From Bacteroidota bacterium (GTDB lineage Bacteria; Bacteroidota; Bacteroidia; Chitinophagales; Saprospiraceae), in NCBI GenBank assembly GCA_018222965.1, contig JAAEZH010000023.1:308-64307 (forward strand): a stretch of DNA of 64,000 nucleotides. Reading direction: 5' to 3'. The translations under genes were made by a program, and so were the position numbers. Below are positions 25,739 to 35,527 of this stretch, piece after piece; the first letter of the stretch is position 1; each line of letters opens with the position of its first letter. The notes under the pieces were generated by a model. That model was given only the letters and a program-made list of their open reading frames with translations. It had not been told where the DNA came from and made no database searches.

Positions 25739-28700
25739 ATGACCATTAAAAAATGCCTGCTGTTTAGTTGGTTTTTATTGAGTGGAACGCTCCTCTTCAG
25801 CCAGCAAACAACTGTTTTTACAGAAGCAAATGCCACCTATAAACACGGTCTTGATCTATTCGAGCAGGGCGTGTATGGAAAGGCTCAGGAAGAATTCGAC
25901 AAGACTATTGACCTGCTAATTCCGGTCAATGATGCCCGCTATGAGCTCCTTTTGGCTAAAGCCGAATTGGGGTATGCACAGAGCGCCGTCAGATTGGGGC
26001 TGCCCGATAGCGAAAAGCTGATGCTCGAATTCATCCGGAAATATTCGCCTGACCCCATTTCCAATCAGGCCCTGATCGAGCTGGCCAATTTCTACTACAA
26101 CTCGCGCAAATACGAGAAAGCAGTAGAATATCTGTCTATCATTCCAACTTACCAGCTCACCAGCGAACAACGCTCGGAAGTTCGGTTTAAGATGGGATAT
26201 TCTTTCTTTGTGAAGAAGAAATTTGCCCAGGCAAAGTCCAACTTCAATCAGGTAAAAGACCTGCAAAACGAATATTACTATCCGACCAATTATTACCTCG
26301 GATTGTGCTACTTCTTTGAAGGCAATTACGACAATGCCGTCAAGCAATTTGAAATCGTTGAAAAATCCCGACGCTACAAATCGCATATTCCCTTCTACAT
26401 TTCGCAAATCCACTTTGCAGAAGGTGAATATCAAAAGCTGATCGATTATGCAGTGCCGGAGATCAACGACAACCGCACCCGCAAGCGGAAGGAATTGCAC
26501 CAGTTGATTGGACAATCCTACTTTGAGCTCGGGCAATACCAGGAGGCACTTCCCTACCTGGAATATTATGCAGAGCGAAGCGGCAAACTCCGGGAGGAGG
26601 AATTTTATCAACTGGGGTACACCCAGTACAAAAATGGCAAATACGAAGCTGCCAGTCGCAACCTCGAGCAACTGGCCAACCAAAACAGCGAATTGGGACA
26701 ATATGCCATGTACTACCTGGGTGATTGTTACCTGAAAGAAGGCAAAAGAACTTATGCGCGCAATGCCTTCGGACAAGCGCAACGCATGAACTACAATGCC
26801 AGCATTCGCCAGGAGGCAAAGATCAATTACGCAAAGCTCTCCTACGAGCTGGGCTATGATACCGAAGCCATTACGGCGCTCCAGTCCTTCAAACCCGGCG
26901 ACACGCATTACGGGGAAGCACAGGCACTCATGGGGGACATCTTCCTCAATACCCGCGACTACGAGCGCGCGCTCAATATCATCGAGAATATCACCGATAA
27001 AACGCCTCAGATTCGGGAAGCCTACCAAAAAGTAGCTTACCTGCGCGGGCTGCAATTGTATCGGGCCGGAGATCTGACACAGGCAGCGCAATTGTTCTCC
27101 AAATCTAATTCCGAACCGGTAAACCAGACGATTAAGGCAGCCAGTACATACTGGTTGGGAGACATTGCACACCGCAATAAGAAATACCCGGAAAGCATCC
27201 GGTTTATGGATCAGTTTTTGACCCTGGCCAAAACAGTTAAAGACCTCCCGGATGAGTCCTCTACTTATACGGCCAGCTATACGCAGGGTTACAACTACCT
27301 AAAGCAAAAAGACTATGCCCGCGCCCTTGGCTTTTTCCAGGACGCCGTAGCCGGTATTGAGCGCAATAAGCCGTTTATTCGGAGTGCCATGGTCAAGGAA
27401 CAGGTCCTGGGTGATGCTACATTACGCGCTGCTGATTGTTTCTTCAAGCGCAACGAGTACAATGATGCTGTGCGTTTTTACAATTCGGCAATCAACAACA
27501 ATTACTCGGGTTTCATTTATGCGCTTTACCAAAAAGCCATCATTGAAGGCCTGAGGGGTAAAACAACGGAGAAAATCCTGGCGCTGGAAAGCATCATTGA
27601 AGATTATCCGAACTCAGAATATGCAGATGATGCCCTTTTTGCCTTAGGGGTTACCTACCAGGAAATTGGTCAGTTGTCTCAGGCAACACAGCCCCTTCGC
27701 CAACTGGTACAGGAATACCGAAACTCCTCCAACCTGATAGTGCAGTCGCTGCTGCGACTCGGATTGATCAGTTTCAATCAGGGTAATTTGCAAACGGCTA
27801 TTGAGTATTACAAGCAGATCTTTTCCAACAATCCGGAGGCAATCGAAGCCCGGGATGCGCTGGCAGCTTTGGAAGAAATCTACGTGGATTACCTCAGTGA
27901 TCCCGACGGTTACACCCGTTTTCTGGAAACCATTCCGGGATATGAGATCGACAATTTTGCCAAAGATTCCCTCAACTTTAAGTCGGCCGAAGCACAGTAT
28001 GAAATGGCCAATTACGAACGGGCAATCCAGGGTTTCACCGACTACATCCGGAAGTTTCCGAATGGAATTAACCTCCTGGCTGCTCATCAGCATCGGGGAG
28101 AATCATTCTACGAGCTGAAGCGCTACGGAGAAGCCCTCGTTGACTTTGAATACGTTGTGGGTCGCGGACAAAGCCGCTACTATCAGAAAGCCCTTCAATT
28201 GTCGGCGCTGATTGCTTACAACTATTCGGAGGACTTTGAAAAAGCCTACGATTACTACAAGAAAATGGAACAGGCGGCGCTGACCGAGGAATCTCGATTT
28301 GAAGCCCAGCTTGGTGCGTTGCAATCTGCTTATCGGATCAACAATACACAGGCCGTGTATGAAATGGCCAACAAAGTGAGCAGCAACCCGAATGCGACAC
28401 CGGGCCAAAAGGCCAAGGCCAATTTCTATCTCGGTAAAGTAGCATACGACAATAAGGATTACCAGAGTGCGAAGGTTGCCTTCCAGCAAGTCTCCCTATA
28501 TGGCGGAGGCCCGGAAGCAGCAGAGGCCCGTTACTTACTGGCCAATATTGCTTACCTGCGTCGCAACCTCACGGAAGCGGAAGAACTGGCTAATAAAGCC
28601 ATTCAGGAAAATGCCGGATACGATGATTGGGTGGCTCGGTCGCTCATTCTGCTCTCTGATGTTTATGCCGATTCCGGAGATCTCTTTAATGCCCGTGCCG

Positions 28701-28864
28701 TGCTGGAAGCTGTATTGGAAGGATATGAGGGCGATGATCAATCCATCCGCCAGCAGGCACAATCTAAATTGGAAAAACTGAATCAGGCTGCCGCTGCCGG
28801 TAGTCGACTGGATTCCTCTGATGATTCCGGTGGATTTGAAATGGAAGACGATAGTGGAAACTAA
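25739..28864 (+). CDS. Large exported TPR protein
   Basis: 1041 residues: signal peptide (CLLFSWFLLSGTLLFSQ) and then TPR repeats almost end to end (for example KYEKAVEYLS, GNYDNAVKQFEIVEKS, GQYQEALPYLEYYAERSGKL, NEYNDAVRFYNSAI, GNLQTAIEYYKQIFSNNPEAIEA, KDYQSAKVAFQQV). The C-terminus is acidic (SSDDSGGFEMEDDSGN). It should be a periplasmic or outer-membrane-associated scaffold. The barrel gene begins 52 bp after its stop, a pairing I recall as common in Bacteroidota, so the two probably act together at the outer membrane. Function is not known; it is not an obvious SprE or PorW orthologue by eye. Confidence 0.9.
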   Translation: MTIKKCLLFSWFLLSGTLLFSQQTTVFTEANATYKHGLDLFEQGVYGKAQEEFDKTIDLLIPVNDARYELLLAKAELGYAQSAVRLGLPDSEKLMLEFIRKYSPDPISNQALIELANFYYNSRKYEKAVEYLSIIPTYQLTSEQRSEVRFKMGYSFFVKKKFAQAKSNFNQVKDLQNEYYYPTNYYLGLCYFFEGNYDNAVKQFEIVEKSRRYKSHIPFYISQIHFAEGEYQKLIDYAVPEINDNRTRKRKELHQLIGQSYFELGQYQEALPYLEYYAERSGKLREEEFYQLGYTQYKNGKYEAASRNLEQLANQNSELGQYAMYYLGDCYLKEGKRTYARNAFGQAQRMNYNASIRQEAKINYAKLSYELGYDTEAITALQSFKPGDTHYGEAQALMGDIFLNTRDYERALNIIENITDKTPQIREAYQKVAYLRGLQLYRAGDLTQAAQLFSKSNSEPVNQTIKAASTYWLGDIAHRNKKYPESIRFMDQFLTLAKTVKDLPDESSTYTASYTQGYNYLKQKDYARALGFFQDAVAGIERNKPFIRSAMVKEQVLGDATLRAADCFFKRNEYNDAVRFYNSAINNNYSGFIYALYQKAIIEGLRGKTTEKILALESIIEDYPNSEYADDALFALGVTYQEIGQLSQATQPLRQLVQEYRNSSNLIVQSLLRLGLISFNQGNLQTAIEYYKQIFSNNPEAIEARDALAALEEIYVDYLSDPDGYTRFLETIPGYEIDNFAKDSLNFKSAEAQYEMANYERAIQGFTDYIRKFPNGINLLAAHQHRGESFYELKRYGEALVDFEYVVGRGQSRYYQKALQLSALIAYNYSEDFEKAYDYYKKMEQAALTEESRFEAQLGALQSAYRINNTQAVYEMANKVSSNPNATPGQKAKANFYLGKVAYDNKDYQSAKVAFQQVSLYGGGPEAAEARYLLANIAYLRRNLTEAEELANKAIQENAGYDDWVARSLILLSDVYADSGDLFNARAVLEAVLEGYEGDDQSIRQQAQSKLEKLNQAAAAGSRLDSSDDSGGFEMEDDSGN

Positions 28865-28916
28865 TCATTCGTTCCTGAATCAAAGCCCATTCAACAACAA
28901 ACAAAAAAGAAACGGT

Positions 28917-30557
28917 ATGTCAATCCGCCATATAATATTAAACAGCCTCTTTCTGCTCCTGCTGCCGATCGTCGGCCAGGCACAACCGGACGATCTTCCG
29001 GCAGAGGAGGTTACGGTACTCAAAAACTTTGAGGCTACCCTGGCTGAATCTGCCAGAATCGAGATTACTCCGGAGCTGCCGCCATTGGATACAGCCAAGG
29101 CGCAGCAGAATTACACCCTGCCAAACAAATTCCTGCAGGTAGATTATCCGCCACCAAAGATCCGTCCGTTGGCCATGCGTGGCGAACGCACACAGGATCC
29201 CTACAACGGTTATCTGCGATTGGGAGCCGGCATTCCTACCTCCTTTTACGGAGAAGCAGGCTACCATATTTTTGCCGAAGACCAATTTGATTTTGGCATC
29301 GATCTGAAGCATCATTCGGCCAATTTTAAAAAGATCGAAAACCAGCGCTTCATGATCAATGACATACAGGGTACCGGTACCTATTATTTTGATCAGGGCT
29401 TTGCAGCGAATGCCCAACTGGGTTATAACACCGATGACGTGCACTATTATGCCTACAATTTCGATGAGGAATTGAAGGACAGCACGATTCAGCGGGACGA
29501 TGTGCTGCAGCGCTATTCTACCTTCACTGCCGGGGCCAGCCTGTTTAACGGCGAGCGCAATGTGGGGGATATTAATTACGATGTGGGCTTTGACTTTTAC
29601 AGTCTCGGCGACAATTACATCTCCAACGAGCGCGGTTTTGACTTGCACCTTGGCGGTACCAAATGGATCAATGGCGACCACGCCCTGACCCTTTTGCTTA
29701 GCACCGAGTTTACCCGTTTTGAGGATACGGCTGTACAGAACCTCAACAACTTTTACCTGCAGCCTTCATTCACCTTCCACGGCGATATCTTTAAAGCAAA
29801 AGCAGGTATCAATCTGGCTTCCAACAACGATGATTTCATTTTCTTCCCGGATGTAGAGTTGTCTGTCAATATTTTAGGCGGGCAATTGGCGGCTTTCGCC
29901 GGATGGAAGGGCGATCTGGTAAAAAACAATTTCCAGTCGCTGACTGATTACAACCCCTTTGTAAATCCGCGACTGAACTTGCAAAACTCCGAAGTACAAC
30001 ACTACTACGGAGGGGTAAAAGGCGATATAAAGGTATTGCAATACTCGGCAACTATTGGCGTGAAGTCTATTGACCAACTCGCCCTGTTTGTGCCGGAAGC
30101 ATTCCCGCAAAGTGAAATACGTCGGCGATTTGATGTCGTATACGACACAGCTACCGTCGTAAACTTTGAAGCTTCTGTTACGGTAAATCCGATTAAAAAC
30201 CTGACCGTGATCGGTACCTTCAACAACAATGTGTACAACCTCTCTGATGCCAACTTCCCTTACGGCTTACCGGCATACACCTTAAACGGGACCGTGCTTT
30301 ACACCACTCTGGAAGACAAGCTCCGCCTGCGTGCCGAGCTCTTCATGGAGAACGGAATCCCTTATATTGGAGAAAATGGTGCCGACGAAAGACTCAACGG
30401 CCTTTTTGACCTCAGCTTTGGCGGCGATTATTTCATCTCCGACAACTTTGGTGTTTTCCTAATGATCAATAACCTGGCAGATAATGAGCGGGAACGCTGG
30501 CCTGGTTATCCGACTTACGGAATCAATGTATTAGGAGGCATCAATCTGAAGTTTTAA
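28917..30557 (+). CDS. Outer-membrane beta-barrel protein, TonB-receptor-like, partner of the TPR protein
   Basis: 546 residues from the ATG at 28917 (an upstream in-frame ATG at 28821 lies inside the TPR gene and precedes no signal peptide). Signal peptide IILNSLFLLLLPIVGQAQ, a short plug-less N-terminal region EVTVLKNFEATLAESARIEI, then regularly spaced amphipathic strands ending in the terminal aromatic NVLGGINLKF typical of outer-membrane barrels. Its strands resemble the barrel half of TonB-dependent receptors, but I see no TonB box or plug domain. Encoded directly after the large TPR protein and closed by a terminator. Substrate unknown. Confidence 0.85.
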   Translation: MSIRHIILNSLFLLLLPIVGQAQPDDLPAEEVTVLKNFEATLAESARIEITPELPPLDTAKAQQNYTLPNKFLQVDYPPPKIRPLAMRGERTQDPYNGYLRLGAGIPTSFYGEAGYHIFAEDQFDFGIDLKHHSANFKKIENQRFMINDIQGTGTYYFDQGFAANAQLGYNTDDVHYYAYNFDEELKDSTIQRDDVLQRYSTFTAGASLFNGERNVGDINYDVGFDFYSLGDNYISNERGFDLHLGGTKWINGDHALTLLLSTEFTRFEDTAVQNLNNFYLQPSFTFHGDIFKAKAGINLASNNDDFIFFPDVELSVNILGGQLAAFAGWKGDLVKNNFQSLTDYNPFVNPRLNLQNSEVQHYYGGVKGDIKVLQYSATIGVKSIDQLALFVPEAFPQSEIRRRFDVVYDTATVVNFEASVTVNPIKNLTVIGTFNNNVYNLSDANFPYGLPAYTLNGTVLYTTLEDKLRLRAELFMENGIPYIGENGADERLNGLFDLSFGGDYFISDNFGVFLMINNLADNERERWPGYPTYGINVLGGINLKF

Positions 30558-30577
30558 ATAAATTAGGGCTTAAGCTA

Positions 30578-30617
30578 AAATCCCGAATCATCCATACAGG
30601 AAGGTTCGGGATTTTTT
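30578..30617 (+). terminator. Terminator of the TPR/barrel operon
   Basis: AAATCCCGAA (30578-30587) pairs with TTCGGGATTT (30605-30614) and is followed by a T-run to 30618. Confidence 0.93.
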
Positions 30618-30670
30618 TAACCCATATTCCTCTATCCTTTGTACATTGAAGAACCAAAATCGTCCAACCA

Positions 30671-30823
30671 ATGATTCCTCCATACCGGCCAGCCTCCATT
30701 CCAGCAGAGTCTCACTTGCCGGCATTTCCCCTACCCTTGTGGGAAGTTGGTTCAAAGAAAAAGAAAAAGTGCTGTAAGAAATACAAGAAGGGGAAACGGT
30801 GTAAAGACTGTCCTAAAAAGTAA
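30671..30823 (+). CDS. Small Lys/Cys-rich protein (50 residues)
   Basis: ATG-initiated frame of 50 codons. The N-terminal half is Pro-rich (MIPPYRPASIPAESHLPAFP, then LPLWEVG) and the C-terminal half is KKKKKCCKKYKKGKRCKDCP, ending KK: 16 lysines or arginines in the last 22 residues and four cysteines in a CC-N8-CxxC arrangement. It lies between a terminator and the SGNH hydrolase gene, with a TATCCTTTG sequence upstream (about 30632-30640) that is one base off the normal -7 spacing. I recall similar tiny Lys/Cys-rich proteins in other Bacteroidota, but no function. The cysteine pattern could bind zinc or iron, and the charge could bind nucleic acid or ribosomes; both are guesses. Confidence 0.65.
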   Translation: MIPPYRPASIPAESHLPAFPLPLWEVGSKKKKKCCKKYKKGKRCKDCPKK

Positions 30824-30888
30824 GATTAACCCTTTAATCCCTGTTTTTTGGTAACTTATACAAGTTTTCACCAATCCTCCCCCACATC

Positions 30889-31917
30889 ATGAGGAAACTA
30901 AGTATCCGCATAGCAAGTTTAGGACTTGGACTATTTATTGGGTTATTGATGGCTGAAATTGTCATTCGAATTGTCGGATTTGGCGGAGCTGCCTTTTCCT
31001 ACAAAGAAACCAAATCATTTGTTGGTCTGGGCAGAGCAGGCATGTATGAAGCTGCAGATCCTGCGGTGGACGGAGTAGCATTTAAGATGAAGCCCAATAC
31101 TGAGGTTTATAATAAAATGTCTACCATATCTACCAATTCCCTTGGTTTCAGAAGTCCGGAGACCCGTATTGAAAAACCAGCAGGTGTTTTCAGGATTTGT
31201 GTAGTAGGCGATTCGTTTACCATGGGCGATGGCGTAGAACAACATGAAACATTCTCTCATATATTTGACTCCCTGCTCAATACCGAAGATGCGCATTCAG
31301 AGGTAGAAGTCATAAATATGGGAGTCGGCGGCTATAATCTAATCGAATATCAAAACATACTGGAGAAAAGACTTCCTGCTTACAATCCCGATTTGGTAGT
31401 CATCGGTTTTTGTGGACGCAATGATATGAATGTACCGGCCCCCTGGAGATCTGAGGCTGATTACAAACCAAGGGATGTGGAGAATGGTTTCTGGCGGTCT
31501 TATCTTGTCTTTTTCATAAAACAAAAGATCATCGAACCTCGCAGAAGAGGAGAGCCTTATGTGGAGGGGCAAAAAGAATGGGTAAAATCCTCTTTTCAAA
31601 ATATCGGAGAACAATCTAAAACCCTGGACATCCCGGTCTGGGTTTTCTACTTATCTATTGTACACGAACCGGAATACTCCGACTTTGTGGCAGAAGCAGC
31701 CCTGGACAATGACTTGTATTTCAGCACCACTATAGCTGAGTTTAAGGATAAAAACCCAAATGATTACGCGCTCAATCTTTTTGATGGTCATCCAAAACCG
31801 GAGGCGCATGCAATGTTTGCCAATCGCTTGTATCAGGATATTACCCAGTCAGGCATCCTGGTAAAGGTGGAAATGCCGGAACCTGAGCCTGCAGTAGCTG
31901 AAATGGATACGGAGTAA
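30889..31917 (+). CDS. Membrane-anchored SGNH/GDSL hydrolase
   Basis: 342 residues. One N-terminal membrane segment (ASLGLGLFIGLLMAEIVIRIVGF, about 8-30) with no clear cleavage site, then an SGNH domain: block I VVGDSFTMGDG with the nucleophile Ser near residue 108, block III GFCGRNDMN, and block V DGHPKPEAH near 300 with the Asp-His pair. The family removes or transfers acyl groups on polysaccharides and other substrates. It is convergent with, and 6 bp from, the end of the carbamoyltransferase/DUF5989/SxtJ operon; SGNH genes often accompany these, so a common role in modifying a surface glycan or secondary metabolite is a reasonable inference. Confidence 0.88.
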   Translation: MRKLSIRIASLGLGLFIGLLMAEIVIRIVGFGGAAFSYKETKSFVGLGRAGMYEAADPAVDGVAFKMKPNTEVYNKMSTISTNSLGFRSPETRIEKPAGVFRICVVGDSFTMGDGVEQHETFSHIFDSLLNTEDAHSEVEVINMGVGGYNLIEYQNILEKRLPAYNPDLVVIGFCGRNDMNVPAPWRSEADYKPRDVENGFWRSYLVFFIKQKIIEPRRRGEPYVEGQKEWVKSSFQNIGEQSKTLDIPVWVFYLSIVHEPEYSDFVAEAALDNDLYFSTTIAEFKDKNPNDYALNLFDGHPKPEAHAMFANRLYQDITQSGILVKVEMPEPEPAVAEMDTE

Positions 31918-31923
31918 ACTGCT

Positions 31924-32289
31924 CTACCAGGGATTTTCCATATCCTCTTTAGAATATTGGTGATCCCTTGTTTTAAACAAGCTGTCTTTGCCGCCACGCA
32001 GTCCTAGCGGATCCCTTTTTCCGATACGGGACAACAGAGCTATTGGATATAAGACTACAAAGAAAATGAGTCCCAAAATAATTCGGGAATTCACATAGCC
32101 AATTGCTTTCGCCAGCAGCATCCAGCCCTTTTCAATTAGCCTGGCTAAGGGCTTTATGAATAAGCCCGTTAAACTGACTCCAATTGCCACATACAGCAGC
32201 CAGGGAACCTCAAACCACCAATACAGGAGCAGGAAGCCTGTGGCAATTCCGAGCATTGTTTCGACCGGATTTTTCTCGGGCTTTTGCAT
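31924..32289 (-). CDS. SxtJ family membrane protein
   Basis: 121 residues from the ATG at 32289. Two or three membrane segments (MLGIATGFLLLYWWFEVPWLLYVAIGVSLTGLFI and IILGLIFFVVLYPIALLSRI) with the conserved RIGKRDPLGLR following the last one. SxtJ proteins are small membrane proteins of unknown biochemistry first named in saxitoxin clusters, and are typically encoded beside a carbamoyltransferase and a DUF5989 protein, exactly as here. Last gene of that minus-strand run; starts 4 nt after the DUF5989 stop. Confidence 0.85.
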   Translation of the reverse strand: MQKPEKNPVETMLGIATGFLLLYWWFEVPWLLYVAIGVSLTGLFIKPLARLIEKGWMLLAKAIGYVNSRIILGLIFFVVLYPIALLSRIGKRDPLGLRGGKDSLFKTRDHQYSKEDMENPW

Positions 32290-32293
32290 AGTA

Positions 32294-32443
32294 TCAGAAT
32301 AAGGTATAAATGAAAGATCCGAAGGCAGAACCTTCTGCAAAAATCAAAAGAAGCGCGACCAATAATAAAACAACGATAGTTGGGATCAACCACCATTTTT
32401 TACGAGCCATCATAAATTTCCATAGATCCTGAAGAAAGTCCAT
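32294..32443 (-). CDS. DUF5989 family small membrane protein
   Basis: 49 residues: MDFLQDLWKFMMARKKWWLIP, a single membrane helix (TIVVLLLVALLLIFAEGSA), and a short tail ending FGSFIYTLF. The pattern L..lW.f...rKKWWL.P and the FAxGSA.. sequence are those of DUF5989 proteins that accompany SxtJ and carbamoyltransferases. The ATG at 32443 was chosen because it begins the conserved segment; an open frame extends upstream into the carbamoyltransferase gene. It lies 28 nt after that gene and 4 nt before SxtJ. Confidence 0.85.
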   Translation of the reverse strand: MDFLQDLWKFMMARKKWWLIPTIVVLLLVALLLIFAEGSAFGSFIYTLF

Positions 32444-32471
32444 ATCATTCGGTTTTTGATAATAAATATTG

Positions 32472-34331
<1,860 letters not shown>

Positions 34332-34435
34332 GGTGGGGGATGTGGGGTTCATTACTGAAGTTAAGCTATCCCAGACGAAAAAACAAATAAATATTATGAG
34401 ACAAAAAGCCTACACCCTTGTCTAAAAGCTGCTAC

Positions 34436-35527
34436 CTACAGGTTTTCATAAATCGTCAGGAGCTTCTTTTCTTCTTTCTCCCAATGCCATTCTATGGCCG
34501 CTAATTGGCAGTTCTGAACCCGTTCCAGATAATACTCTTCATCCTGTAGTTTTTCGACAGCGTCTGCAATTAAAGAAGGATCCAAGTTTTCCAGCAGTTC
34601 GAAGCAGGCATATTCTTCCTGGAGTGCCCGGTACTCCGGAAAATCCATTTGCAGCGATGGCAAGCCGGCCTGCACATAATCAAAAGCTTTATTTGCCAGC
34701 GAATAGTAATAGCTCAAGCCTTTATTTTCGAGTAAATTCAGGCCAATCCAGGCTTTGGGGGTAATTCTCTTTAGGTCTTCGGGCAACACATATCCCAAAA
34801 AACACACGCGTTCTTCCAGTCCGGCTTCTTTTACCTGATTCCGCAGACTGACTGACAGGTCGCCTTCTCCAGCCAGCCAAAGCTTGATCTCCGACGGTAA
34901 CAACAACATCGCCTCAATGGTGGCTTCCAATCCACGGCCTTCGTTTAAGGCACCCTGATACAAGAGGATCTTTTCACCTTCCTCCTCCGGGTTGACAGTG
35001 CCATCAACCGGCAGCGGCACATTGCGCACCACGCCAAAAAAAATTCCGTATTGCTTTTCGAAAATTTCTGCCAATCCGGCTCCAACGGTATAACAGGCAT
35101 CCATCGCCGGGATACACTTGTTGGCTACCCACTCCCAGATTTTTTTGGTTGTGGGCCGATCGACTACTTCCGGCACTTCCGTAAAGTACTCATGCGCATC
35201 ATAAACCAATTTTGATTTTTTGAAAAGACCAGCCAGCCTGACCGCCAGGATACTATCCAAATCAATGGCATTTAGAATCTCCGCTTTTCGAAGGAGCAGA
35301 AAAAAGAACAGCCGAAGATTATACTCCAGATAAAACCATTTTCCTTTCTGCAAAATACAGCGAAGCCGTTTTTGATCATATGGCTGATCTCCCAATGGCA
35401 GCGAAGCTTTTTTCTTACGTCCTACCAGCAGCACTTTGTAACCGGCCCGATGCAAACTCCTGCAAATGCGTTGCATCCGTTGGTCGTAATTGAGGTCTGT
35501 CGTGACTGTCAGAATAATCCGCTTCAT
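34436..35527 (-). CDS. Glycosyltransferase, GT-B fold (GT4-like)
   Basis: 363 residues. N-terminal Rossmann half ILTVTTDLNYDQRMQRICRSLHRAGYKVLLVGR and VYDAHEYFTEVPEV; C-terminal half with LLYQGALNEGRGLEATIEAMLLLP, LWLAGEGD and FLGYVLPEDLKRI, and the donor-site region GLSYYYSLANKAFDYVQAGLPSLQMDFPEY, where the usual E-x7-E is weakly kept. It should transfer an activated sugar to a lipid or glycan at the inner face of the membrane. Its ATG overlaps the recQ stop (ATGA), and the carbamoyltransferase starts 104 bp after it, which links it to the proposed glycan/carbamoylation group. Confidence 0.88.
   Translation of the reverse strand: MKRIILTVTTDLNYDQRMQRICRSLHRAGYKVLLVGRKKKASLPLGDQPYDQKRLRCILQKGKWFYLEYNLRLFFFLLLRKAEILNAIDLDSILAVRLAGLFKKSKLVYDAHEYFTEVPEVVDRPTTKKIWEWVANKCIPAMDACYTVGAGLAEIFEKQYGIFFGVVRNVPLPVDGTVNPEEEGEKILLYQGALNEGRGLEATIEAMLLLPSEIKLWLAGEGDLSVSLRNQVKEAGLEERVCFLGYVLPEDLKRITPKAWIGLNLLENKGLSYYYSLANKAFDYVQAGLPSLQMDFPEYRALQEEYACFELLENLDPSLIADAVEKLQDEEYYLERVQNCQLAAIEWHWEKEEKKLLTIYENL

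Noticed and set aside
25916-27172. Minus-strand frame of 418 codons opposite the TPR gene
   Set aside because: Shadow frame of a strongly supported TPR protein; no domain, no signal for translation.
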